DNA from: Alistipes sp. UBA928
Lineage (GTDB): Bacteria; Bacteroidota; Bacteroidia; Bacteroidales; Rikenellaceae
NCBI GenBank assembly: GCA_002293665.1
Contig: DBDQ01000129.1
Location: forward strand, 1 to 36,758
DNA length: 36,758 bases
Reading direction: 5' to 3'
The notes below the pieces were generated by a model. The model did not search any database. It saw nothing but the letters and a program-made list of their open reading frames with translations, and was not told the origin of the DNA. Of the stretch, positions 7,249 through 14,955 are shown one piece after another; within the stretch, counting starts at the first letter, position 1; every line of letters starts with the position of its first letter. The translations under genes were made by a program, and so were the position numbers.

Positions 7249-9210
7249 TTAGAAGTGATTGGGCTTGAGTTTCACGAACACCTCTATCGCTTGGTATTCG
7301 GCCATCCCAAGGGCGTCGTACACGCGGGCGGTGTGCTGTGTGCGGTCTTCGGCACGCTGCCAAAACTCGCGGGCATCCTCGCCGGGAAACGGCACGATGT
7401 CTTTCTGCGAGATGTGGCGGAATATTGCGTGGCGTTTTTTCACCACCTCGTCGGGACTCAGGGGCACCGCCATGTCGACCATATCAAGGTCCCACTCCTG
7501 CCACGCGCCGCGGTAGAGCCACAGGTTGCACTCCCCTATCCACTTGTCGGCCGCGCATACTTTCAGCGCCCCGAGTACCGCCTCTATACACACCCGGTGG
7601 GTTCCGTGTGGATCGCTCAGGTCACCGGCGGCGTATATCTGATGAGGCTCTATGTCGCGCAGCAGCTTAACTATGATGTCGATGTCGGCCTTCCCGAGTT
7701 CGTTCTTCTTGAGCCCGCCCGTCTCGTAGAAAGGCAGGTTGAGGAAGTGACAGTGGGTGGCGTCGTCGAGACCGAATTCGCGGCAGGCGGCTTTGGCCTC
7801 TCCGCGGCGCATGCCGCTTTTAAGGGCGCGCAGTTCCACGGGTTCGGATTCACCGTTCTTCTTGGCGGCGATGAGCGCTTTCACCTCGTCGTAGCGGTTG
7901 GGAAATCCGCACTCGCGCGCGGTGTCGAGCGTCATCAGCACCATGTCGTCGTACACGGCGAAGTTGCCGCTCGTCTGGTAGGCAACATGCACGTCGTGGC
8001 CCTGCTCGACGAGACGGCAGAACGTCCCGCCCATCGAGATCACGTCGTCGTCGGGATGGGGCGAGAATATCACCACCCGCTTGGGGAACGGTTTCGACCG
8101 TTCTGGGCGCGTCGAGTCGTCGGCGTTGGGCTTTCCGCCCGGCCACCCGGTGATGGTGTGTTGCAGGTCGTTGAACACCTTTATATTCACCGAGTCAAAC
8201 GTCCCAGCGCTGTCGAGCAACTGCCCGAGCGAGTTGTCGGTGTAATCTTTATAGGTGAGTTTGAGTACCGGCTTGCCCACCTTTTGGCTGAGCCATATCA
8301 CGGCCTTGCGGATAAACTTTGGCTTCCAGTCGCACGTTCCCACGAGCCACGGCGTGCGGAAACGGGTGAGATGCTCGGCCGCGTGGCGGTCGACCACGAT
8401 CTCAAGGTCGGAGTGGCTCTGAAGATAGCTTGCAGGGATGTCTGGTGTGATCTCGCCCTCCACTATCCGTGCAATGGCGTCCGCCTTGTCCTCACCCCAT
8501 GCGGGGACGATGATGCGCCGGGCTCCGAGGATCGTGCCGATCCCCATAGTGATGGCTTTCGAGGGTGCGTCGCCCGCGCCGAAAAAGCTGTCGGCCACGC
8601 TCTTGCGCGAGGCGTTCGACATTGCCACGAGGCGTGTGCGCGTGTTGTAGAACGTCCCTGCCTCGTTGTGGCCCACCTGGCCTGCAACACCCACGCCAAA
8701 CAACGCCAGGTCGATACCTCCCACCGCCGCAATGTCGGCCTCCAGACGGCGGCAGTACGCCCCCACTTCGGCGGGCGGCACGGTTCCGTCGATCAGGCGG
8801 ATGTTCTCCGGCCGGATGTCGATGTGGTCGAGGAACGCGTCGCGCAGCTCATAGTTACGGCTCTTGTGGTGCTCTGGGGTGATGGGATAGAGCTCGTCGA
8901 TGTCGAAAACGACAACGTTCGCGAAACTCACCGCTCCCCGCCGGTGCATCTCCAGCAAATGTTTGTATATCCCCACCGGCGACTGCCCGTTCGACAGCAC
9001 CATCACATAGTTCCCGCCCGCGGCGCGGCGTTTTTCGATCGCCGAGGCTATCTCCGAGGCGATGTACTCCGCCCCCTCTGTCTCAGTCGCGACCACTCGC
9101 GTGCGAATCTTCTCCCAACGGGAGATCATATCTTCCGGATCTGCACCTGGTATCAGGCCGCCCTCCCCTGGCAACTGATAATTGTCTTTCATATCTGTTT
9201 TTTCTGTCAT
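7249..9210 (-). CDS. NagB-like domain fused to a PIG-L/LmbE deacetylase domain
   Basis: The 653-residue product has two domains. Residues 40-290 are NagB/6-phosphogluconolactonase-like (VLSNGQSPVGIY, FDIDELYPI). Residues 378-650 are a PIG-L deacetylase with zinc ligands in SPHPDDDV (His385, Asp388) and HGTH (His535, His538). PIG-L enzymes remove acetyl groups from N-acetylglucosamine-type substrates. Two-domain proteins of this kind are usual in Bacteroides, next to amino-sugar genes. Here the NagB core GVGVAGQVGHNEAG has Ala177 and Gln179 where active NagB has Asp and His, so deaminase activity is doubtful while the deacetylase motif is intact. The chosen ATG at 9210 overlaps the stop of a five-codon frame. 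An in-frame ATG at 9192 is the alternative. Confidence 0.88.
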   Translation of the reverse strand: MTEKTDMKDNYQLPGEGGLIPGADPEDMISRWEKIRTRVVATETEGAEYIASEIASAIEKRRAAGGNYVMVLSNGQSPVGIYKHLLEMHRRGAVSFANVVVFDIDELYPITPEHHKSRNYELRDAFLDHIDIRPENIRLIDGTVPPAEVGAYCRRLEADIAAVGGIDLALFGVGVAGQVGHNEAGTFYNTRTRLVAMSNASRKSVADSFFGAGDAPSKAITMGIGTILGARRIIVPAWGEDKADAIARIVEGEITPDIPASYLQSHSDLEIVVDRHAAEHLTRFRTPWLVGTCDWKPKFIRKAVIWLSQKVGKPVLKLTYKDYTDNSLGQLLDSAGTFDSVNIKVFNDLQHTITGWPGGKPNADDSTRPERSKPFPKRVVIFSPHPDDDVISMGGTFCRLVEQGHDVHVAYQTSGNFAVYDDMVLMTLDTARECGFPNRYDEVKALIAAKKNGESEPVELRALKSGMRRGEAKAACREFGLDDATHCHFLNLPFYETGGLKKNELGKADIDIIVKLLRDIEPHQIYAAGDLSDPHGTHRVCIEAVLGALKVCAADKWIGECNLWLYRGAWQEWDLDMVDMAVPLSPDEVVKKRHAIFRHISQKDIVPFPGEDAREFWQRAEDRTQHTARVYDALGMAEYQAIEVFVKLKPNHF

Positions 9211-9224
9211 GAGTTATCGGTCAT
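9207..9224 (-). other. Five-codon leader frame overlapping the NagB-like/PIG-L start
   Basis: On the minus strand AAGGAG is followed two bases later by ATG and four further sense codons. The TGA stop overlaps the next gene's ATG (ATGA). The strong Shine-Dalgarno sequence is well placed for this mini-frame and about 16 nt from the main start, which suggests coupled reinitiation. It may have no function as a peptide. Confidence 0.4.
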
Positions 9225-9234
9225 GACTCCTTGA

Positions 9235-11094
9235 TTATCTTGTTTCGTACCACCTCATGTAGGCGCGGTTGACTGTTCGCACTCCGCCCGGTGTCGGATA
9301 GTCGCCCGAAAAGTACCAGTCGCCGTTGTTGCGGGGGCACGCCTCGGAGAGTTTCTCCACCGTCTGGTAGACTATGCCCACGGGGCATTCGCAATCCTCG
9401 GGTGTCACCATCTCGGCTATGCGGCGCGTCACCTGGTCGTAGGTAAAGGGGGCGTACACCTCCTTCACGTGGTTGACGACCTCGCTGTCGGGCAGTTTTT
9501 CCGATGCCTTACAGCGGGCGTACACTTCGTCGAGCAGCTTCTCTTTCCCTGCATCGCGCAGCAGCGACAGTGCGGCGTGGAAAGCTATGAACTCGTCCAT
9601 GCGACTCATGTCGATGCCGTAGCAGTCGGGGTAGCGCACCTGGGGCGACGAGGAGACTATCACTATCTTGCGTGGTTTGAGGCGGCTCAGTATCTTCACG
9701 ATACTGCGCTTGAGCGTCGTTCCGCGCACTATGCTGTCGTCGATCACCACCACCGAATCCTCGCCCGGCACGATCGAGTCGTAGGTTATGTCGTAGACGT
9801 GGGTCGCAAGTTCGTTGCGTTCGCCACCCTCGGCTATGAACGTGCGCAGCTTGATGTCCTTCACCGCGATCTTCTCCGTGCGAATCTTGTGCCCCACTAT
9901 CTCCTTGATCTGCTCGGGGGTGATGTCGGCGCCGAGGGCGGTGAGACGCTCCACCTTACGCTCGTCGTTGTAGGCTTTCAGTCCCTCCATCATGCCGTAC
10001 CACGCCACCTCGGCGGTATTGGGAATGAACGAGAACACGGCGTGATCTATGTCGCCCTCTATTTCACTAAGAATGTCGGGCACGAGGAAACGCCCGAGTG
10101 CTTTTCTTTCGCGGTATATGTCGGCATCGGTTCCGCGCGAGAAGTATATTCTTTCGAACGAACAGGGGCGCGGATTCACCGGCTCGTTGATCTGCCGCAT
10201 TTCCACATCGCCGCTCTTGCGTATGATGATCGCCTCGCCGGGCTGCAGTTCGTTCACCTGGTCGGTGGTGAGATTCATGGCGGTCTGGATAACCGCCCTC
10301 TCGGAAGCCAGCACCACCACCTCGTCGTCGATGTAGTAGTGTGCCGAGCGGATGCCCCACGGGTCGCGGATCGAGAAGCCCTCGCCGCTGCCTGTAACAC
10401 CTGTTATAATATAGCCGCCGTCCCACAATTTCGAGCCCTCTGCGAGTATGGCTGCAATGTCGACCTCGGCCTCCACCCTGTCGGTAAGTGCACGGCCCCT
10501 CAGCCCCTCGGCCATGTAGCGGTCATAGAGCGCCTCGCACTGGCGGTCGAGCAGGCCGCCTAATTGTTCGAGCAGTATAAAGGTATCGGCATTGTTGCGC
10601 GGATGCTGCCCTTCGGCCACAATGCACTCGAGCACGCCGTCGAGATTCGTCATGTTGAAGTTCCCGGCGAGGGCAAGATTCTGACACTTCCAGTTGCTGC
10701 GCCTCAGAAACGGGTGGACGTAGGAGAGGCCGCTACACCCGCTCGTGCTGTACCTCAGGTGGCCCATCAGCAGCTCGCCGTCGAACGGAATAGCCTCGCC
10801 GCATCCTTTTTCTATACGCGCGTGAGCCCTGGCGCCGTGCACCTTGCCGAATATCTCGCGGATGGCCCGGTTGCCCAGTGCCCTTTCGCGAAAGATATAT
10901 TCATTTTTTACCGGGGGGGCTATCTTGACCACGGCGAGACCTGCGCCTTCCTGTCCGCGGTTGTGCTGCTTTTCCATCATCAGGTAGAGCTTTCCCAGCG
11001 CCCAACCCTCGCCGTATTTGGCGGAGTAGTACTCCAGCGGCTTGCGCAGCCTGATCTGAACCACCCCGCATTCGTGTTTGATCTTGTCGCTCAT
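9235..11094 (-). CDS. PurF-like class II amidotransferase/phosphoribosyltransferase
   Basis: From the ATG at 11094 the protein has 619 residues and begins MSDKIKHECGVV, placing the N-terminal nucleophile Cys at position 9 after a short removable propeptide. The glutaminase domain has QHNRGQEGAG and GHLRYSTSG. The phosphoribosyltransferase domain has the PRPP loop VVVIDDSIVRGTT. The length exceeds classical PurF (about 470-500 residues), and it matches the long amidophosphoribosyltransferase paralogue common in Bacteroides. A C-terminal extension (CPRNNGDWYFSGDYPTPGG) is beyond the canonical fold. An upstream ATG at 11124 would lie within the promoter, so it was rejected. The gene heads the operon with the NagB-like/PIG-L gene 24 bp downstream, so an amino-sugar link is possible, but the true substrate is not shown by sequence. 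Confidence 0.85.
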   Translation of the reverse strand: MSDKIKHECGVVQIRLRKPLEYYSAKYGEGWALGKLYLMMEKQHNRGQEGAGLAVVKIAPPVKNEYIFRERALGNRAIREIFGKVHGARAHARIEKGCGEAIPFDGELLMGHLRYSTSGCSGLSYVHPFLRRSNWKCQNLALAGNFNMTNLDGVLECIVAEGQHPRNNADTFILLEQLGGLLDRQCEALYDRYMAEGLRGRALTDRVEAEVDIAAILAEGSKLWDGGYIITGVTGSGEGFSIRDPWGIRSAHYYIDDEVVVLASERAVIQTAMNLTTDQVNELQPGEAIIIRKSGDVEMRQINEPVNPRPCSFERIYFSRGTDADIYRERKALGRFLVPDILSEIEGDIDHAVFSFIPNTAEVAWYGMMEGLKAYNDERKVERLTALGADITPEQIKEIVGHKIRTEKIAVKDIKLRTFIAEGGERNELATHVYDITYDSIVPGEDSVVVIDDSIVRGTTLKRSIVKILSRLKPRKIVIVSSSPQVRYPDCYGIDMSRMDEFIAFHAALSLLRDAGKEKLLDEVYARCKASEKLPDSEVVNHVKEVYAPFTYDQVTRRIAEMVTPEDCECPVGIVYQTVEKLSEACPRNNGDWYFSGDYPTPGGVRTVNRAYMRWYETR

Positions 11095-11121
11095 TATGTG
11101 AGTTGTGAGGATTTCCGGTTG

Positions 11122-11153
11122 CAAATGTAGTAAAAATTCGGGGGGACAGCAAA
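11122..11153 (-). promoter_or_regulatory. Promoter of the purF-like/nagB operon
   Basis: On the minus strand TTTG (11150-11153) is followed after exactly 20 bp by TACATTTG (11122-11129), a full match to the Bacteroidota consensus TTTG-N19-21-TAnnTTTG. The predicted transcription start near 11115 lies downstream of the ATG at 11124, which supports translation from 11094. Confidence 0.85.
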
Positions 11154-11191
11154 TTTTTTTTGCACTCGGGAAGAGGCCTTGAAGTAATTAC

Positions 11192-11252
11192 ATTTCATTA
11201 AATCGAGAAAATGAAATTTATTTCTTCCATTTTGTTTGTTTATTATTTCATT
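11192..11252 (+). promoter_or_regulatory. Repeated ATTTCATT boxes around the pilin promoter
   Basis: ATTTCATT occurs at 11192-11199, its reverse complement at 11210-11217, and a third direct copy at 11245-11252 between the -33 and -7 elements. The first two form an inverted repeat with a 10-nt gap. The layout suggests regulator binding, but the region is AT-rich and chance is possible. Confidence 0.35.
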
Positions 11253-11265
11253 TGAATTATATTTG
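11235..11265 (+). promoter_or_regulatory. Promoter of the first fimbrial operon
   Basis: TTTG at 11235-11238 and TATATTTG at 11258-11265 are separated by 19 bp, a full match to the Bacteroidota housekeeping promoter. Transcription would start near 11272, leaving a leader of about 75 nt before the pilin ATG. No inverted repeat of the kind seen at the second fimbrial locus flanks it. Confidence 0.85.
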
Positions 11266-11348
11266 CACCGTCAATTGAAACAAGTGTTAGTATTAGTTCC
11301 CAAATTAAAGTGTTTAAAGCCTACGCAAAAACCAAAACAGTATTCATC

Positions 11349-12521
11349 ATGAAAAAAATTTTCTTCTTGGCTTTGGCCGGTGCTACGATCGTAGCTTGTC
11401 AGAAACCGGGCGAAAGAGTCCCCCAAAACGGTGACACCAAATCGGTATCCATCTCCATTAATTATGCCTCGCCCACTACCCGCGTAGCTTCGAGCTACCA
11501 AGTGGGCCACAACACGGCTGTGACCAAACTCACGAACGGCACGCTCTATTTCTTTAACTCGAGCGGACTGGTGGTCGGCACCCACTCCATCACCGACGGA
11601 TCTCAAACCACGTTCGTCATCGACAACGTGTCGAGCGCGGCTACTTCGGTGGGCATGATCGCCAACGCGGCCTCCGACCTCACAGCCGGTGATCCTGCAA
11701 CATTTGCCGAGTTCAAGGCAAAGGCGATGAGCATCAACAATCAGGCATCAATGTCGGGCGCGACGACCGGAACAGCAGCAGCCCCCGACGCCGTACAGGG
11801 TATTGCCCTTCTCGACGGTGCGGGAAGCAACACAGGCAACTCGGCCAACGCGCTTACTCCCGCCCCCTCCACGGTGACGACCCACACCCACACGGCGGCC
11901 ATCACCCTGTCGCCCGCGGTGTCGCGTATCGAGATCGGCCCCAGCGCACTCAAGGTGAAGGACAACGGCACGACCACGCCCAACATCACCGGCCTCAAGA
12001 GCTTCAAGTTAAGCGGGTTCTACGTCAACAACTACTCTCCGACCTTCACACTGGGATTTACCCAAGCCACGACTCTTTTCGGAGCAGGCATTCAGGCGGG
12101 CGGCAACTCCAACTGGGTCACGGCCTACACGACGCTCACCCCCAACCAGTATCTCTATGACCAGCTCTCGACAGCGGCAGATGTTTCCACCACAACCGGT
12201 GTCGGCAACTACGCCTACCACGTCTTCCCGGGCGCAAAGATGCCCCACATCATTATCGCGGGCAACACTTTCACTTACGGCGACGAGGTCGACACCACTA
12301 CAAAATACTGGCTCATCGACGAGTTCTACAAGGACAACGGCAGCGGCGGCAAAGGCGACCCGATCACCGAGTTCCTTCCGGGCTACGTGTACAGGATAAG
12401 CGGTATCGCCGTGGGCGACACCCACCCCACCGATGACCCCTACGACAAGCCCGCCAAGCTGCAGGTCACTGTGACCATCAACGCATGGCAGGTGCAGAAC
12501 ACCTACGTGGAGCCTAACTGA
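11349..12521 (+). CDS. Major fimbrial subunit (FimA/Mfa1-type pilin lipoprotein)
   Basis: From the ATG at 11349 the protein has 390 residues. It has a lipoprotein signal ending IVAC (Cys17), then a TTRVAS sequence (Arg45) resembling the Arg-specific maturation site of Porphyromonas FimA and Mfa1. The mature body is rich in Thr, Ser, Ala and Gly with many beta-strands. The last strand (LQVTVTINAWQVQ) has the alternating pattern expected for a donor-strand type pilin C-terminus. It is the first gene after a strong promoter and precedes an Mfa2-type anchor gene by 14 bp, as fimA or mfa1 precedes its anchor. An upstream in-frame ATG at 11310 is less likely because the signal peptide starts at 11349. 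Sequence identity to FimA is evidently low, so the call rests mainly on architecture and order. Confidence 0.8.
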   Translation: MKKIFFLALAGATIVACQKPGERVPQNGDTKSVSISINYASPTTRVASSYQVGHNTAVTKLTNGTLYFFNSSGLVVGTHSITDGSQTTFVIDNVSSAATSVGMIANAASDLTAGDPATFAEFKAKAMSINNQASMSGATTGTAAAPDAVQGIALLDGAGSNTGNSANALTPAPSTVTTHTHTAAITLSPAVSRIEIGPSALKVKDNGTTTPNITGLKSFKLSGFYVNNYSPTFTLGFTQATTLFGAGIQAGGNSNWVTAYTTLTPNQYLYDQLSTAADVSTTTGVGNYAYHVFPGAKMPHIIIAGNTFTYGDEVDTTTKYWLIDEFYKDNGSGGKGDPITEFLPGYVYRISGIAVGDTHPTDDPYDKPAKLQVTVTINAWQVQNTYVEPN

Positions 12522-12535
12522 TCGGTTCGGAAGCG

Positions 12536-13558
12536 ATGAAAACCAGGCTGCATAGCGCATTGGCGTTGCTCTTTGGGGTAGTTGCGGCAGGATGTGTGGC
12601 GGAAAAGCCCGAGGTTTGTTACTCGGGCCTTTCGCTCCACTACCGCTACGATTTGAACCCCACGCGAGCAAACCTGTTCGGCGCCGAGGTGAGCGCGCTC
12701 AACATACTCGCCTTCGACGAGCACGGGCTGTTCCACGAGGCGTTCGAGGTGACTGATCCTGCCCTGCTGGGCAACAACAACCTGATCCACCTGCCTCTGC
12801 CCGACGGCCAGTGGAATATCCTCACGTGGGGTGGCGACATGGCTTCGTTCGGCATCGGTGGCATGGTGCGCAATCTCGACGACACCCGCGCAAGCTACGA
12901 CGAGCCACTCGAAAAGGGCGTGACGAACATCGAGAACGTCCGCCTGTGGATCGACAACCACACCCCGCTGGAGGATGGCGACAAGCTGGTGACCGACCGT
13001 CTTTCCGATCTCTACCACGGCCTCATCGAGGGCGCCGTGGCGAGAACGGACGTCGCCCCGCCTGCTCCGCACACGGTCAACATGACGCGCAACACCAACA
13101 CTCTGAGGGTGATCCTGCGAGGACTTCCGCCCGCTTCCACCACACGGGCCGACGGTGACCACGTCGAGATCACCGCCACCGCCGACATGCACAACGAACG
13201 GTGCCGGCACGACAACGAAATATGCGACCAGGTGCGCACCTCCCATCACATGCAGACGGGTGCCCAGGTCGCCGGAGCCGACTCGGTAGCGATCGACATC
13301 ACGGTGATGAGACTCTTCACCGACGATGCCGATTCGCGGCTCACCCTGTCGGGAGAGATACTTTCAGAGTTGGGCATTGCGGCCGAAAAGCTTTCGATCC
13401 CCGTCGTGCCCACCATTCTGAAGAGCGAAAAGTATAACGAACAGGCCGACCTCGACCGCGAGAATCTCTACGTGTTCGAGTTCAGACTCGACGGTACGGG
13501 CAGGATCGACCTCTACATCAACAACTGGAAGGTGATCGACACGGTAATTGACATTTGA
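12536..13558 (+). CDS. FimB/Mfa2 family fimbrial anchor lipoprotein
   Basis: The 340-residue product has a lipobox VAAGC (Cys20) and then a LNPTRAN segment (Arg44). The Mfa2-family pattern follows: ALNILAFDEHGLFHEAF, LPDGQWNILTWGG and a central strand set ending NTLRVILRGLP. Mfa2 and FimB in Porphyromonas sit at the base of the fimbria, anchor it to the outer membrane and limit its length. Their genes follow the main pilin gene, as here. The C-terminal region (ENLYVFEFRLDGTGRIDLYINNWKV) matches the second transthyretin-like domain end in the family. It is co-directional and closely spaced with 11349 and 13570, so it belongs to the same operon. Confidence 0.85.
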   Translation: MKTRLHSALALLFGVVAAGCVAEKPEVCYSGLSLHYRYDLNPTRANLFGAEVSALNILAFDEHGLFHEAFEVTDPALLGNNNLIHLPLPDGQWNILTWGGDMASFGIGGMVRNLDDTRASYDEPLEKGVTNIENVRLWIDNHTPLEDGDKLVTDRLSDLYHGLIEGAVARTDVAPPAPHTVNMTRNTNTLRVILRGLPPASTTRADGDHVEITATADMHNERCRHDNEICDQVRTSHHMQTGAQVAGADSVAIDITVMRLFTDDADSRLTLSGEILSELGIAAEKLSIPVVPTILKSEKYNEQADLDRENLYVFEFRLDGTGRIDLYINNWKVIDTVIDI

Positions 13559-13569
13559 TTGACTGCATT

Positions 13570-14952
13570 ATGAAAAAGATATTGATCATGGCGGCGCTGC
13601 TGCTCACCGCGGGCTGCATGCGCGACGGAGGGCAACAGATACCCCCCGGAGCCGACTCCCCCGTGGAGGTTGCCACCCGCGCCGCGATAGGTAGCACGGC
13701 CGGCGGTCTGACGATCGGCAGCGTGAGGATCATTGCCATCGACAACGTGACCGGCGCCGTGGTGTTCAACCGGCAGCGCGACACCTCGGGAGGCTCCCTG
13801 GGCCTCATGCCGGGTGAACACGGCGACCTTACGGTGGGTGATTTCATAATCAGCCTGCTACCGGGTACCTACGACTTCAGGGCGGTGGTGAACGAACTTG
13901 CGGCGTGGGGGCTCGACAACGTCACCACGCGCACAGCGCTCGAGGCCGTCACGCTCCAGAGATCTGCCATGCCAGCCGAGTCGGCGATGGTGTGCGTGGG
14001 CGGCGTGGAGAATGTGGTGATAAGCAACACCGGGCCTGCCTCGCTCGATATTCCCGTAGTGAGGGTCGCAACGAAACTATCCGTCAGGGTGCGCAAAGAG
14101 ACCGACGACCCCGACGACACTTTCTCCATCACCGACGCAGACCTCTCGGGAGTGCCGCGGTGGAGCTACCTGATGCCAGGCCGCGACTACGACGGAACGG
14201 CGACCGACGAGGTAGATATTTTTGCAGGCACACCCGTAGCGTTCATCGCCGACAGCGAGACCTACACCGAGATCGTATCGGGATATCTGCTACCCGAGTA
14301 TCCGATGGCCGACCCCGACGACGCCACAAAAGCCATAAGCCTCAACCTCACGGCCGACTACACTACCGCCGGGGGAGCAACTCTGACCGACAACCGCTGG
14401 AATGTCACACTGCCCGCCGGAGAGGCGGCAACGAGTTTCGAAATGTTGCGCGGCACCCACTACGTGGTGAACGTGACGATTCGCCGCGCCGGAGGGTTCG
14501 ACTACTACATAGTCTACGACGTGGGCAAATGGGACAAAGTGGGCGGCGACACAGGAGGAGTGACGATAGGCGACAACACCTACTCCGTCACCCGCGGATG
14601 GACCGCCGGAACCACAACCGAGAATGGCGGCAACACCGCGCGTGTGCGCCTCAACGAGTCGGTGACAATGGAGTTCACGATGGCGCAGCCCGTCTCGGGA
14701 CGCTGGACGGCGCAGCTCTCGAACCCCTCTGACTTCTACTTCGACACCGTCGAGGGTGTTCGCAGCGGCATCGCCCGCGAGGGCTTCACCTACCGTATCG
14801 TGATCCGCCCGAGAGGCGATCGCGAGGACGACGTATCCACCGAGCTCTACATCACCATCGACAACGGAGTGAGGGAGATCGAGTGGGATCTCAATCAGGA
14901 CGGCACCCAGGGGTCGTTGCACAGATATGTGATAAAACAAATACCGAGATAA
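13570..14952 (+). CDS. Fimbrial accessory lipoprotein
   Basis: From the ATG at 13570 (rather than 13555, which adds five residues before the signal) the protein has 460 residues. The signal ends LTAGC (Cys16), and VATRAAIG with Arg37 follows. The N-terminal half has a fimbrillin-like pattern: a strand entry (SVRIIAIDNVTGAVVF), a loop (LLPGTYDFRAVVNE), and a long Thr/Asp-rich beta region with WNVTLPAGEAATSFEMLRGTHYVVNVTI. The C-terminal half, after about residue 320, contains an additional beta domain with TRGWTAGTTTENGG and VREIEWDLNQDG. No catalytic motif is present. It follows the anchor gene by 11 bp and precedes 14956 by 3 bp. By position it resembles the accessory subunits of Fim/Mfa fimbriae, but the exact role is not determined. 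Confidence 0.75.
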   Translation: MKKILIMAALLLTAGCMRDGGQQIPPGADSPVEVATRAAIGSTAGGLTIGSVRIIAIDNVTGAVVFNRQRDTSGGSLGLMPGEHGDLTVGDFIISLLPGTYDFRAVVNELAAWGLDNVTTRTALEAVTLQRSAMPAESAMVCVGGVENVVISNTGPASLDIPVVRVATKLSVRVRKETDDPDDTFSITDADLSGVPRWSYLMPGRDYDGTATDEVDIFAGTPVAFIADSETYTEIVSGYLLPEYPMADPDDATKAISLNLTADYTTAGGATLTDNRWNVTLPAGEAATSFEMLRGTHYVVNVTIRRAGGFDYYIVYDVGKWDKVGGDTGGVTIGDNTYSVTRGWTAGTTTENGGNTARVRLNESVTMEFTMAQPVSGRWTAQLSNPSDFYFDTVEGVRSGIAREGFTYRIVIRPRGDREDDVSTELYITIDNGVREIEWDLNQDGTQGSLHRYVIKQIPR

Positions 14953-14955
14953 CAG

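Noticed and set aside
7093..9234. A 713-residue plus-strand open frame opposite nagB and the NagB-like/PIG-L gene
   Set aside because: The minus strand has clear enzyme motifs over the whole span. The plus frame has no domain, signal or sensible composition and is a GC-rich antisense shadow.
9469..10563. A 364-residue plus-strand open frame opposite the PurF-like gene
   Set aside because: His/Val-rich antisense translation without motifs; the minus-strand gene carries glutaminase and PRPP motifs.
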